A stretch of 33,608 nucleotides of DNA from assembly GCA_031261805.1 (NCBI GenBank), contig JAISIX010000100.1, positions 1-33,608 on the forward strand, written 5' to 3'. A model generated the notes under the pieces. The model saw only the letters and a list, made by a program, of their open reading frames with translations. It had not been told where the DNA came from and searched no databases. Below, piece after piece: positions 13,526-22,684 of this stretch (its first letter is position 1; every line of letters starts with the position of its first letter). The translations under genes and the position numbers were made by a program. The DNA comes from Mediterranea sp. (in: CFB group bacteria) (GTDB taxonomy: Bacteria; Bacteroidota; Bacteroidia; Bacteroidales; Bacteroidaceae).

Positions 13526-15049
13526 ATGTCAGAGGATAGAAAAATAAAAACTGCTTTGGTATCGGTATACCATAAAGAAGGTTTGGACGAAATCATTACC
13601 AAACTGAATGAAGAGGGTGTGCAATTCTTGTCGACAGGAGGAACACGCCAGTTTATAGAATCGTTGGGTTATCCTTGCCAGGCAGTGGAAGACTTGACTA
13701 CATACCCCTCCATCTTGGGGGGTAGGGTGAAGACGTTGCATCCGAAAATCTTTGGAGGCATCCTTTGCCGTCGTGGTCTGGAACAAGACATGCAACAGCT
13801 GGAGAAATACCAGATTCCGGAAATCGACCTGGTCATCGTAGACCTCTACCCGTTTGAGGCCACCGTTGCCTCGGGTGCCTCCGAGGCCGAAATCATCGAA
13901 AAGATTGATATAGGCGGCATCTCGCTCATCCGCGCGGCCGCCAAGAACTATAACGATGTAGTCATCGTAGCTTCCCAAGCCCAATACAAGCCCCTGCTGG
14001 ACATGCTGATGGAGCATGGCGCCACCTCCTCGCTCGAAGAGCGCCGCTGGCTGGCGAAAGAGGCGTTTGCCGTGTCGTCCAACTACGACAGCGCCATCTT
14101 CAACTACTTCGACGGGGAAGAAGGGTCGGCCTTCCGCTGCTCGGCCAGCAACCAGAAGACACTTCGCTACGGCGAGAACCCGCATCAAGCAGGAGCCTTC
14201 TACGGCAACCTCGATGCCATGTTCGACCAGATTCACGGGAAGGAAATCTCCTACAACAACTTGCTCGACATCGCCGCGGCCATCGACCTCATTGATGAGT
14301 TCGACGACCTCACCTTTGCCGTGCTGAAACATAACAATGCCTGCGGACTGGCTTCGCGCCCCACCGTGGTGGAAGCGTGGCAAGATGCCTTGGCAGGCGA
14401 CCCCGTATCGGCTTTCGGCGGCGTACTAATCACGAACGGCGTCATCGACAAAGAGGCTGCCGAGGAAATCAACAAGATATTCTTCGAAGTCATCATCGCC
14501 CCCGACTACGACGTGGACGCACTGGAGATACTGGGACAGAAGAAGAACCGCATCATCCTGGTGCGCAAAGAAGCCAAGCTGCCCAAGAAACAGTTCCGCT
14601 CCCTGCTCAACGGCGTGCTGGTACAGGAGAAAGACCTGGACGTGGAGACGGCTGCCGACCTGAAGACGGTGACCGACAAAGCGCCGACCACCACCGAGGT
14701 GGACGACCTGCTGTTTGCCAACAAAGTGGTGAAGAACAGCAAGTCGAACGCCATCGTACTGGCCAAAGGAAAACAGCTGCTGGCCAGCGGGGTGGGACAA
14801 ACCTCTCGCGTGGATGCCCTGAAGCAAGCCATCGAAAAGGCCAAGGCATTCGGCTTCGACCTGCAAGGGGCCGTGATGGCGTCCGACGCCTTCTTCCCCT
14901 TCCCCGACTGCGTGGAGATAGCCGACAAAGAAGGCATCACCGCCGTGATTCAGCCTGGAGGCTCAGTGAAGGACGAACTCACCTTCACCTATTGCAACGA
15001 GCACGGCATGGCGATGGTCACCACCGGCATCCGTCACTTCAAACATTAA
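13526..15049 (+). CDS. purH: Bifunctional AICAR transformylase/IMP cyclohydrolase
   Basis: PurH catalyses the last two steps of de novo IMP synthesis in the cytosol. The 507 residues match the family length. The N-terminal MGS-like cyclohydrolase domain is seen in KTALVSVYHKEGLDEIITKL, FLSTGGTRQFIESLG and GGRVKTLHPKIFGGIL. The transformylase domain contains LRYGENPHQAGAFY, FAVLKHNNACGLASRP (with the catalytic Lys-His pair), VSAFGGVL and the C-terminal SDAFFPFPDCVEIADKEGITAVIQPGGSVKDE, ending TTGIRHFKH. It has its own promoter and lies 27 nt before mreB, so it may share a transcript with the cell-shape genes, an arrangement familiar from Bacteroides. Confidence 0.98.
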   Translation: MSEDRKIKTALVSVYHKEGLDEIITKLNEEGVQFLSTGGTRQFIESLGYPCQAVEDLTTYPSILGGRVKTLHPKIFGGILCRRGLEQDMQQLEKYQIPEIDLVIVDLYPFEATVASGASEAEIIEKIDIGGISLIRAAAKNYNDVVIVASQAQYKPLLDMLMEHGATSSLEERRWLAKEAFAVSSNYDSAIFNYFDGEEGSAFRCSASNQKTLRYGENPHQAGAFYGNLDAMFDQIHGKEISYNNLLDIAAAIDLIDEFDDLTFAVLKHNNACGLASRPTVVEAWQDALAGDPVSAFGGVLITNGVIDKEAAEEINKIFFEVIIAPDYDVDALEILGQKKNRIILVRKEAKLPKKQFRSLLNGVLVQEKDLDVETAADLKTVTDKAPTTTEVDDLLFANKVVKNSKSNAIVLAKGKQLLASGVGQTSRVDALKQAIEKAKAFGFDLQGAVMASDAFFPFPDCVEIADKEGITAVIQPGGSVKDELTFTYCNEHGMAMVTTGIRHFKH

Positions 15050-15076
15050 TTATTAGTTCTTCATTATAGAAAGATT

Positions 15077-16099
15077 ATGGGATTATTCTCTTTTACGCAA
15101 GAAATTGCGATGGACTTGGGCACTGCCAATACCATCATCATCACCAACGGAAAGATTGTGGTAGATGAGCCATCGGTTGTGGCGCTCGACCGCCTTTCGA
15201 ACAAGATGATTGCCGTGGGTGAGAAAGCCAAGATGATGTACGAAAAGACCCACGAAAGCATAAAGACTGTCAGACCCTTGAGAGATGGGGTGATAGCTGA
15301 CTTCTACGCCTGCGAACAGATGATGCGCGGACTTATCAAACGGGCCAATACCCGCAACCACCTCTTCTCGCCCTCGCTACGCATGGTGATTGGCGTACCA
15401 TCGGGCAGCACCGAGGTGGAGTTGCGTGCCGTGCGCGACTCGGCCGAGCATGCCGGTGGACGCGACGTCTACCTCATCTTTGAACCGATGGCAGCAGCCA
15501 TCGGCATCGGTATAGACGTGGAAGCGCCCGAAGGAAACATGATTGTCGACATAGGCGGCGGTTCTACGGAGATTGCCGTTATCTCATTGGGAGGCATCGT
15601 GTCCAACAACTCCATCCGCATTGCGGGCGACGACCTGACAGCCGACATCCAAGAATACATGAGCCGCCAGCACAACGTGAAGGTGAGCGAGCGTATGGCC
15701 GAACGTATCAAGATAAACGTAGGAGCCGCCCTGACCGAGCTGGGAGAAAGCGCGCCGGAAGACTACATCGTACACGGGCCAAACCGTATCACCGCCCTCC
15801 CCATGGAGGTGCCGGTATGCTACCAGGAGATTGCCCACTGCCTGGAGAAGTCCATCTCCAAGATAGAGACGGCCATCCTGAGCGCCTTGGAGAATACGCC
15901 TCCCGAGCTGTATGCCGACATTGTACACAACGGCATCTACCTGGCAGGAGGCGGAGCGTTGCTTCGTGGGTTGGACAAGCGATTGACCGACAAAATCAAC
16001 ATTCCGTTCCACATCGCCGAAGACCCGCTTCACGCCGTAGCCAAAGGTACGGGGGTGGCGCTGAAGAATGTAGACCGTTTCTCGTTCTTAATGAGATAA
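15077..16099 (+). CDS. mreB: Rod shape-determining protein MreB
   Basis: This bacterial actin homologue of 340 residues has the phosphate-1 motif MDLGTANTIIITNG, phosphate-2 motif IVDIGGGSTEIAVISLGG and adenosine motif IYLAGGGALLRGLDKRL. VPSGSTEVELRAVRDSAEHAG and FEPMAAAIGIG are also typical. MreB forms membrane filaments that guide lateral wall synthesis by the Rod complex. Filament members encoded next to it are MreC, MreD, PBP2 and RodA, in the standard order. The start MGLFSFTQEIAMDLG supplies a hydrophobic N-terminal membrane-binding segment. Confidence 0.97.
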   Translation: MGLFSFTQEIAMDLGTANTIIITNGKIVVDEPSVVALDRLSNKMIAVGEKAKMMYEKTHESIKTVRPLRDGVIADFYACEQMMRGLIKRANTRNHLFSPSLRMVIGVPSGSTEVELRAVRDSAEHAGGRDVYLIFEPMAAAIGIGIDVEAPEGNMIVDIGGGSTEIAVISLGGIVSNNSIRIAGDDLTADIQEYMSRQHNVKVSERMAERIKINVGAALTELGESAPEDYIVHGPNRITALPMEVPVCYQEIAHCLEKSISKIETAILSALENTPPELYADIVHNGIYLAGGGALLRGLDKRLTDKINIPFHIAEDPLHAVAKGTGVALKNVDRFSFLMR

Positions 16100-16123
16100 G
16101 AATATCATCCCGGGACATCGTTC

Positions 16124-16969
16124 ATGCGAAATTTAATAGATTTCTTCCTGAAATACAATTACTGGTTCCTCTTCATCGTGCTGGAGGTAGCCAGTTTTGT
16201 TTTATTGTTCAGGTACAACCGCTACCAGCAGAGCGCCTTCTTCACGTCGGCCAACGTAGTGGCAGGAGGCGTGTACAAGGTGTCGGGAGGTATCTCTTCC
16301 TATTTCCACCTCAAGACAATCAACGAGCACCTGCTGGACCGCAACATGGCGCTGGAACAGCAGATAGACAACCTGGAGAAGGCGTTGAAAGCTTATCGGG
16401 TGGACTCCACTACCCTACAGAGCATCAAGGCGATTCCCCCTACCAACTACCGCCTCTTCAAGGCCAATGTGATAAAGAACAGCCTCAACATGGCCGACAA
16501 CTACATCACCATCGACCAAGGCTCCAACGACGGCATCCGCCCGGAGATGGGGGTGGTGAACGGCAGTGGCATCGTAGGTATCGTCTACAAGACATCGCCC
16601 TCCTATTCCGTGGTCATCTCGGCACTGAACAGTAAGTCGAGCATCAGCTGCAAGATAGCCGGGAGCGAGTTCTTCGGCTACCTGAAGTGGGAGTATGGCG
16701 ACCCACGCTACGCCTACCTGAAGGACCTGCCACGCCACGCCGAGTTCAACCTGGGCGACACGGTGGTGACCAGCGGCTTCTCCACCGTTTTCCCCGAAGG
16801 GGTGATGGTGGGCACGGTGGACGATATGTCCGACTCGCACGACGGCCTTTCCTACCTGCTGAAAATCAAACTGGCTACCGACTTCGGCAGGCTGAACGAC
16901 GTGCGGGTGATAGAGCGCATGGGACAACTGGAGCAGAAAGGACTTGAAAAGGAGGCTACGAAAGAATGA
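16124..16969 (+). CDS. mreC: Rod shape-determining protein MreC
   Basis: A bitopic 281-residue protein with one N-terminal TM (YNYWFLFIVLEVASFVLLFRY). A coiled coil follows (HLLDRNMALEQQIDNLEKALKAY), then a beta-sandwich periplasmic domain with the family segments NYITIDQGSNDGIRPEMGVVNGSGIVGIVYKTSPSYS and GDTVVTSGFSTVFPEGVMVGTVDD. It links cytoplasmic MreB to the periplasmic synthases and activates PBP2. It lies 24 nt after mreB, and its stop overlaps the mreD start by 4 nt (ATGA). Confidence 0.95.
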   Translation: MRNLIDFFLKYNYWFLFIVLEVASFVLLFRYNRYQQSAFFTSANVVAGGVYKVSGGISSYFHLKTINEHLLDRNMALEQQIDNLEKALKAYRVDSTTLQSIKAIPPTNYRLFKANVIKNSLNMADNYITIDQGSNDGIRPEMGVVNGSGIVGIVYKTSPSYSVVISALNSKSSISCKIAGSEFFGYLKWEYGDPRYAYLKDLPRHAEFNLGDTVVTSGFSTVFPEGVMVGTVDDMSDSHDGLSYLLKIKLATDFGRLNDVRVIERMGQLEQKGLEKEATKE

Positions 16970-17463
16970 TTACGACCTACATACAACGTATAGGATGGTT
17001 CGCAGGACTCCTGCTGTTGCAGGTGCTCATACTGAACAACGTGCATATATTTGGGTATGCCACACCTTTCCTGTACATCTATTTCGTCCTTAAACTCAGC
17101 TCCGACACATCGTGCAACAGCCTGATGATATGGGCATTCTGCTTAGGGTTGGCTGTCGACATCTTCTCCGACACGCCAGGAATCAACGCCGCGGCCACCA
17201 CCTTGCTGGCCTTCCTGCGCCCCTCCTTCCTGCGCCTGTTTACCCCCCGCGACAACTTGGACTCTTTTGTGCCTTCCATCGGGAGCATCGGTGTCTCCTC
17301 CTTCTTGAAGTACACCGTGGTGTGCGTATCCGTGCATCACTTGGTGTTGCTCTCTTTGGAGCTTTTCTCGTTGGCAACGTTCGGGTTGCTGCTATGGAGA
17401 ATAGTTGCCTGCACCCTGCTGACCATCGTCTGCGTGCTGGCTGTAGAAGGAATCAGGAAATAA
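16966..17463 (+). CDS. mreD: Rod shape-determining protein MreD
   Basis: A 165-residue integral membrane protein with several hydrophobic helices, starting MITTYIQRIGWFAGLLLLQVLILNNVHIFGYATPFLYIYFVLKL. The segment MIWAFCLGLAVDIFSDTPGINAAATTLLAFLRP corresponds to the MreD motif 'G-(L/F)-x-x-D-x-x-x-x-x-x-G-x-x-A'. Identity is supported by position between mreC (4-nt overlap) and mrdA (9-nt gap). It stabilises and balances MreC action on the Rod synthase. Confidence 0.93.
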   Translation: MITTYIQRIGWFAGLLLLQVLILNNVHIFGYATPFLYIYFVLKLSSDTSCNSLMIWAFCLGLAVDIFSDTPGINAAATTLLAFLRPSFLRLFTPRDNLDSFVPSIGSIGVSSFLKYTVVCVSVHHLVLLSLELFSLATFGLLLWRIVACTLLTIVCVLAVEGIRK

Positions 17464-17472
17464 GCAGCGGAT

Positions 17473-19329
17473 ATGGCAAAAGACTATCGATTTGAGAAAC
17501 GAAAGTTTGTGATTGGGGGGGTAGCCATCGCCATTGTAGTGGTCTATGTCATACGGCTTTTCACCCTGCAGATTTCGACCGACGAATATAAAAGGAACGC
17601 GGATAGCAACGCTTTCCTCAACAAGATACAGTACCCCTCGAGAGGGGCCATCTACGACCGGGAAGGTAAGCTGTTGGTATTCAACCAGCCAGCTTACGAC
17701 ATCACGTTGGTGCCACGAGAGATGGTAGACCTCGACACGCTCGACCTCTGCCAGTCATTGAACATCACCCGCGAACAGTTCCTCCGCATCATGGCCAACA
17801 TGAAGGACCGACGCCGCAACCCAGGCTACTCCCGCTACACCAACCAGCTATTTATGTCGCAGCTATCGCCCGAGGAGTGCGGCATGTTTCAGGAAAAGCT
17901 CTTCAAGTTCAAAGGCTTCGCCATCCAGCGACGTACCATCCGCCAATACACCTACGACGCGGCAGCCCATACCTTGGGCGACATCGGTGAGGTGTCGGCC
18001 AAGGAGATGGAGAACGACGACTACTACATCCGTGGCGACTATGTAGGGAAGACCGGCGTGGAGAAGTCCTACGAGCCATACCTACGTGGCGAGAAAGGGG
18101 TGGAGGTGATACTCCGCGACGCACACGGCCGTATGCAAGGGAGCTACATGAACGGAAAGTACGACCGCGCCGCCATCCCCGGGAAGAACCTCAAGCTGGG
18201 ATTGGACATCGACCTACAGTTGCTGGGCGAGCGGCTGATGAAGAACAAAATCGGTAGCATCGTAGCCATTGAGCCGGAGACGGGCGAGATTCTCTGCATG
18301 GTATCCTCGCCGGGGTACGACCCCCACCTGATGATTGGCCGTCAGCGAGGCAAGAACCACCTGATGCTACAGCGTGACAAAGACAAGCCCCTCCTGAACC
18401 GCGCCATCATGGGAGTCTACCCACCGGGGTCGACCTTCAAGACGGCACAAGCGCTCACCTTCCTGCAAGAAGATATCGTCACGGCGCAAGCGCCGGCCTT
18501 CCCCTGCTCGCGCGGCTTCCACTACGGCAGACTGACGGTAGGTTGCCACTCACACCCCTCGCCACTGCCATTGATACCAGCCATCTCCACCTCGTGCAAC
18601 TCCTACTTCTGCTGGGGGCTGTTCCGAATGTTCGGCGACCGCAAATACGGTTCTCCACAGAATGCCATCACCGTCTGGAAGGACCACATGGTGGCACAAG
18701 GCTTCGGCTATAAGCTGGGGGTAGACCTTCCCGGCGAGAAACGAGGACTGATACCTAACGCCCAGTTCTACGACAAAGCCTACAAGGGGCACTGGAACGG
18801 GCTGACCGTCATCAGCATCGCCATCGGCCAAGGCGAGATTCTGGCTACCCCGTTACAGATAGCCAACCTCGGGGCAACCATTGCCAACCGTGGCTACTTC
18901 GTACCCCCGCACATCGTGAAGGAGATTGAAGACAACCCCTTGGACAGCCTCTACCGCCACCGCCGCTACACCGGCATCGAAGAGCAGCACTACCAGACGG
19001 TGGTAGAAGGGATGCGCTCGGCAGCCACCGGAGGCACCTGCCGTATGCTAAGCCTGATGACCCCTGAGTTGAACGCCTGCGGCAAGACCGGCACAGCGCA
19101 GAACCGGGGACACGACCACTCCGTCTTTATGGGCTTCGCCCCAATGGACAAACCCCAAATCGCCATTGCCGTCTACGTGGAGAACGGAGGCTGGGGCGCT
19201 ACCTACGGCGTGCCGATGGGCGCCCTGTTGATGGAACAATATATGGAGGGTAAGCTCTCGCCTGCCAACGAACAGAGAGCGGAACAGATAAGCAACCAAG
19301 TGATATACTATGGTAACGAGGAACGATAG
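17473..19329 (+). CDS. mrdA: Penicillin-binding protein 2 (Rod-complex transpeptidase)
   Basis: This class B PBP of 618 residues has an N-terminal TM (FVIGGVAIAIVVVYVIRLFTLQI), a pedestal/dimerisation domain (PSRGAIYDREGKLLVFNQPAYDITLVP) and a transpeptidase domain. Active-site motifs are intact: SxxK as STFK (Ser about 320), SxN as SCN (STSCNSYFCWGLF) and KTG (Lys about 538, CGKTGTAQNRGHDHSVFMGFAP). It cross-links lateral-wall peptidoglycan in the periplasm together with RodA, which is encoded next with a 20-nt overlap. The overlap suggests coupled synthesis of the two partners. Confidence 0.96.
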   Translation: MAKDYRFEKRKFVIGGVAIAIVVVYVIRLFTLQISTDEYKRNADSNAFLNKIQYPSRGAIYDREGKLLVFNQPAYDITLVPREMVDLDTLDLCQSLNITREQFLRIMANMKDRRRNPGYSRYTNQLFMSQLSPEECGMFQEKLFKFKGFAIQRRTIRQYTYDAAAHTLGDIGEVSAKEMENDDYYIRGDYVGKTGVEKSYEPYLRGEKGVEVILRDAHGRMQGSYMNGKYDRAAIPGKNLKLGLDIDLQLLGERLMKNKIGSIVAIEPETGEILCMVSSPGYDPHLMIGRQRGKNHLMLQRDKDKPLLNRAIMGVYPPGSTFKTAQALTFLQEDIVTAQAPAFPCSRGFHYGRLTVGCHSHPSPLPLIPAISTSCNSYFCWGLFRMFGDRKYGSPQNAITVWKDHMVAQGFGYKLGVDLPGEKRGLIPNAQFYDKAYKGHWNGLTVISIAIGQGEILATPLQIANLGATIANRGYFVPPHIVKEIEDNPLDSLYRHRRYTGIEEQHYQTVVEGMRSAATGGTCRMLSLMTPELNACGKTGTAQNRGHDHSVFMGFAPMDKPQIAIAVYVENGGWGATYGVPMGALLMEQYMEGKLSPANEQRAEQISNQVIYYGNEER

Positions 19330-20767
19330 TCTCTGGAAGACATTGGACTGGGTGACGATTGGCATCTACCTGCTGCTCGTGGCCGGTGGATGGCTCAGCG
19401 TCTGCGGAGCCAGCTACGACTTTCAGGACCACGATTTTCTGGATTTCACCACCCGTGCGGGCAAGCAGTTCACCTGGATTATCTGCTCCTTCGGACTGGG
19501 CTTTGTCCTATTGATGCTCGAAGACCGCATCTACGACCTCTTTGCCTACCTTATATATATAGGTATGATAGGGTTGCTCATCGTCACCATCTTCGTGGCG
19601 AAAGACATCAAGGGATCACACTCCTGGCTGGTGCTGGGGCCGGTGAGCCTCCAGCCTGCCGAGTTCGCCAAGTTTGCCACGGCACTGGCACTGGCCAAGT
19701 ACATGAGTTCCTACTCCTTCAGCATCAAGCGCGAGAAGTGCGCCCTGATGTTGGGGCTTATCATCTTCCTACCCATGCTACTCATCATCGGGCAGCGCGA
19801 AACGGGGTCGGCCCTTGTCTACATGGCCTTCTTTTTGGTACTCTACCGAGAGGGGATGCCGGGCGTGGTGCTCTTTGCAGGTATCTGCGCCATTGTCTAC
19901 TTCATTATAGGCATCCGTTTCAACGATGCTCTCCTGGCCGACACCTCTACCCCTTTAGGAGAGTTTGTCGTCCTGGCGCTCATCTTGCTGGTGGCTGGCG
20001 CCATGGTCGGCACGTATCGGCGGAAGTGGGCGCAAGCACGCTGGATAGTGGGCGGAAGCGCGCTGGTGCTGCTTGTAGCCTACCTCATCTCGGAGTATCT
20101 CTATCCATTCAACTTAGTGTGGGTGTTATGGGGGCTATGTGCGGTGGTCGTCTGCTACCTCCTCTACCAGTCGCTCAGCACTCGGCAACGCTCCTATTCG
20201 CTTGTAGCGCTGTTTACCATCTGTTCCATCGGCTTCTCCTATTCCAGCGACTATGTGTTCGACAATATCCTGGAACCGCACCAGCAGATTCGCATCAAGG
20301 TAGTGCTGGGTATGGAGGAAGACTTAGCCGGTGCGGGCTACAACGTCAACCAGTCCATGATTGCCATTGGCTCGGGCGGCCTCACCGGCAAAGGGTTTCT
20401 CAATGGCACGCAGACCAAACTCAAGTACGTGCCCGAGCAAGACACCGACTTCATCTTCTGCACGATAGGTGAAGAGCAAGGCTTTGTTGGCTCCACTGCC
20501 GTCCTGCTGGGCTTTCTCATCCTCATCCTACGGTTAGTCTACCTCTCCGAGCGGCAGCCCACCACCTTCGGGCGGGTGTATGGCTACTCGGTGGTGAGCA
20601 TCTTCCTCTTCCACCTCTTCATCAACATCGGCATGGTATTGGGCCTCACGCCGGTCATAGGCATCCCCCTACCCTTCTTCAGCTACGGAGGCTCCTCCCT
20701 TTGGGGCTTCACCATCCTCCTCTTCATCTTCCTGCGGATTGACGCCGGCCGGAACAGGCGGTACTGA
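19310..20767 (+). CDS. rodA: Rod-complex peptidoglycan glycosyltransferase RodA
   Basis: SEDS-family multi-pass protein that polymerises lipid II. Diagnostic segments are GSHSWLVLGPVSLQPAEFAKFATALALAKYM, RETGSALVYMAFFLVLYREG, GYNVNQSMIAIGSGGLTGKGFLNGTQTKLKYVPEQDTDFIFCTIGEEQGF and GIPLPFFSYGGSSLWGF. At 485 residues it is about 100 longer than enterobacterial RodA. The excess sits in the middle (about 210-310), where extra hydrophobic segments precede the EPHQQIRIKVVLG loop; longer RodA is usual in Bacteroidetes. The ATG is inside the 3' end of mrdA. Its stop abuts the gldH stop on the other strand with no gap, so no dedicated terminator lies between them. Confidence 0.95.
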   Translation: MVTRNDSLWKTLDWVTIGIYLLLVAGGWLSVCGASYDFQDHDFLDFTTRAGKQFTWIICSFGLGFVLLMLEDRIYDLFAYLIYIGMIGLLIVTIFVAKDIKGSHSWLVLGPVSLQPAEFAKFATALALAKYMSSYSFSIKREKCALMLGLIIFLPMLLIIGQRETGSALVYMAFFLVLYREGMPGVVLFAGICAIVYFIIGIRFNDALLADTSTPLGEFVVLALILLVAGAMVGTYRRKWAQARWIVGGSALVLLVAYLISEYLYPFNLVWVLWGLCAVVVCYLLYQSLSTRQRSYSLVALFTICSIGFSYSSDYVFDNILEPHQQIRIKVVLGMEEDLAGAGYNVNQSMIAIGSGGLTGKGFLNGTQTKLKYVPEQDTDFIFCTIGEEQGFVGSTAVLLGFLILILRLVYLSERQPTTFGRVYGYSVVSIFLFHLFINIGMVLGLTPVIGIPLPFFSYGGSSLWGFTILLFIFLRIDAGRNRRY

Positions 20768-21244
20768 TTACCGCTCTATCCGTATCCCGATGTCATTGAT
20801 TCCCGGGAGCTGTTCGTCCTTCATCCCGCTACATACGGTGACGGTGTACTCACCGGCTCCTTGCGTGCGTACGCTCCGTGCCAGCCGCTCCGACTGGTAG
20901 AGGCTACCCCAACCACGTCCGGTCCAGTCACCCTCGGCAGTAGCCAGCGTGAAATCAACCCGGTTGCTCACTACCTTGGTGGAGTCGCTAAAGTTCTGGC
21001 CTACGAGGAGTGAAAGGTTGAGGTACGGGTACTCGGTACGGTTGCGCACCTCCACAAAGAGGCGGAAGGTAGTAGGAAGACTATCGGCCACGGATACCCG
21101 AAAAGAGAGTGTATCACTCTTCTTCCACCCCTCCGAAGGGAGCGAACGATACGAGTGATACACGACAGGGGTATCGCAAGCCGCCAGTAGGCAGCCAAGG
21201 GCGATACCAAGCAGCAGCTTACTCTTGTTGAGCAGGCTTCTCAT
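20768..21244 (-). CDS. gldH: Gliding-motility lipoprotein GldH
   Basis: The 158-residue product has a lipoprotein signal (MRSLLNKSKLLLGIALGCLLAACDTP, lipobox LAAC). GldH hallmarks follow: VVYHSYRSLPSEGWKKSDTLSFRVSVADS, LFVEVRNRTEYPYLNLSLLV, and a C-terminal beta-rich domain ending MKDEQLPGINDIGIRIER. Length is normal. GldH is needed for gliding in Flavobacterium; many non-gliding Bacteroidales keep it and its role there is unknown, possibly cell-envelope related. It overlaps the 3' end of ricT by 26 nt and is the last gene of the metF-holB-ricT-gldH run. Confidence 0.92.
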   Translation of the reverse strand: MRSLLNKSKLLLGIALGCLLAACDTPVVYHSYRSLPSEGWKKSDTLSFRVSVADSLPTTFRLFVEVRNRTEYPYLNLSLLVGQNFSDSTKVVSNRVDFTLATAEGDWTGRGWGSLYQSERLARSVRTQGAGEYTVTVCSGMKDEQLPGINDIGIRIER

Positions 21245-22613
21245 TGTTTTGGGGTTTCAGTTTGGGCTTTTCGCGATTGGGTTGCTCACGATTGGGCTGC
21301 TCTCGATTGGGTTGCTCACGATTGGAGTTCTGTTCTCTACGAGGAGGCCTATTTCCACCCTCTTCCCGCCGTACAGGCCTTTCGCCACGGTTGCGGTTAT
21401 TGTTGTTATTAGGACGGTTGCCTCGCTCCTGCTGCGGGCGCTGTCCGTTGCCACCACCCTGCGGAGCACCTCCCTGCTGAGCGCCTTGCGGACGACGTCC
21501 ACCTTCGGCCCCAGCTTGTTGCAGGCGGTTGCCGGCGCCACCCTTCTTCTTCCGTTTGTTACGGTCGAAGCGGGTGAGGCTGTCTTGGTCGAGCAGGTCG
21601 GCCGAGCGTTTCGGCTCCGGTCGGTTTTCTGTCTCGAGCAAGCTGTCGGGCTTCGCCCCTTTCTTATTCATGTTGATTACCTCAAAAGCCCGCCTGCCGC
21701 TGATGGTTACCAAGTTGGCGGCAATGACCTTGTCGGTGGAGTAAGTAACTTGGTTGGTCAGGATATCGGCCTTGAAGAAGTGATAGGTATTATCCTTCGT
21801 CTCCAACTCCACCTCCTTGGAAGGGAGGCGTTTCTGAGCTTCCACGTAGCAATCCACCTCATAGTTGAGGCAGCACTTCAGCTTGGCACACTGTCCGGCC
21901 AGCTTCTGCGGGTTGAGCGATATGTCTTGATAGCGGGCGGCACTGGTCGACACGGAGACAAAGTTTGTCATCCAAGTGGCGCAGCACAGCTCCCGGCCAC
22001 ACGGACCGATGCCGCCGATACGGCCAGCCTCCTGCCTTGCCCCAATCTGCTTCATCTCGATACGGACGTGGAAAGCTTCGGCCAGCACCTTGATGAGTTG
22101 TCGGAAGTCCACCCGCTCGTCGGCAATATAGTAGAAGATGGCCTTGTTGCCATCGCCCTGATACTCCACATCACCAATCTTCATGTTCAAGTTGAGGTTG
22201 AGGGCTATTTGCCGCGAGCGAATCATGGTGTCGTGCTCGCGAGCTTTGGCCTCGTTATACTTGTCCATATCCACCGGCTTGGCCTTGCGGTACACCCGTT
22301 TTATCTCGGCATCGGGCTTGAGGTTGGCTTTCTTCATCTGCAGCGGCACCAAGGTACCGGTGAGGGTCACCACACCGATGTCGTGCCCCGGGGTAGCTTC
22401 TACGGCTACCACGTCACCCTTTTCCAACGGCAGTTTGTTGCTGTTGCGGTAGTATCCCTTGCGGGTGTTCTTGAACTGAATCTCCACCATGTCGCACTCC
22501 TCGGCATTGCCGGGTATATCGGCCAACCAGTCGTACGTATTCAGTTGCTTATCTTGTCGGGAGCAGCCTTTACAGCAAAGACCGCCACATCCATTATTAA
22601 GTTTATATTCCAT
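21219..22613 (-). CDS. ricT: RicT/YaaT-like PSP1-domain protein with low-complexity tail
   Basis: The PSP1 (YaaT/RicT) core spans about residues 35-310. It has the conserved cysteine clusters GPCGRELCCATW and CAKLKCCLNYE and the family region RIEMKQIGARQEAGRIGGIGPCG. An extra N-terminal Cys group (CGGLCCKGC) is present. In Bacillus, RicT forms an Fe-S complex that affects mRNA processing and phosphorelay; the role in Bacteroidales is not established. The tail from about residue 350 is disordered and rich in Gly, Asn, Arg, Gln and Pro, with NREQP repeated near the end, making 464 residues against about 270-280 for Bacillus. A basic disordered tail suggests RNA or protein contacts. It lies between holB and gldH; holB-yaaT linkage is also seen in Firmicutes. 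Confidence 0.9.
   Translation of the reverse strand: MEYKLNNGCGGLCCKGCSRQDKQLNTYDWLADIPGNAEECDMVEIQFKNTRKGYYRNSNKLPLEKGDVVAVEATPGHDIGVVTLTGTLVPLQMKKANLKPDAEIKRVYRKAKPVDMDKYNEAKAREHDTMIRSRQIALNLNLNMKIGDVEYQGDGNKAIFYYIADERVDFRQLIKVLAEAFHVRIEMKQIGARQEAGRIGGIGPCGRELCCATWMTNFVSVSTSAARYQDISLNPQKLAGQCAKLKCCLNYEVDCYVEAQKRLPSKEVELETKDNTYHFFKADILTNQVTYSTDKVIAANLVTISGRRAFEVINMNKKGAKPDSLLETENRPEPKRSADLLDQDSLTRFDRNKRKKKGGAGNRLQQAGAEGGRRPQGAQQGGAPQGGGNGQRPQQERGNRPNNNNNRNRGERPVRREEGGNRPPRREQNSNREQPNREQPNREQPNREKPKLKPQNNEKPAQQE
21274..21333 (-). repeat. 15-bp tandem repeat (4 units) inside ricT
   Basis: Units of CGATTGGGTTGCTCA-type sequence start at 21274, 21289, 21304 and 21319 on the plus strand. On the minus strand they encode NREQP-NREQP-NREQP-NREKP. 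Units that are multiples of three bases would let copy number change without a frameshift. Confidence 0.85.
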
Positions 22614-22684
22614 TTCTTCTTGGTATTATGCTGTTGCTATATTGATTTCATATCGTTACTATTCTACTTGACTACTTACCAAAC

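Noticed and set aside
13529-14383. 284-aa minus-strand ORF opposite purH
   Set aside because: Antisense shadow; purH is unmistakable on the plus strand.
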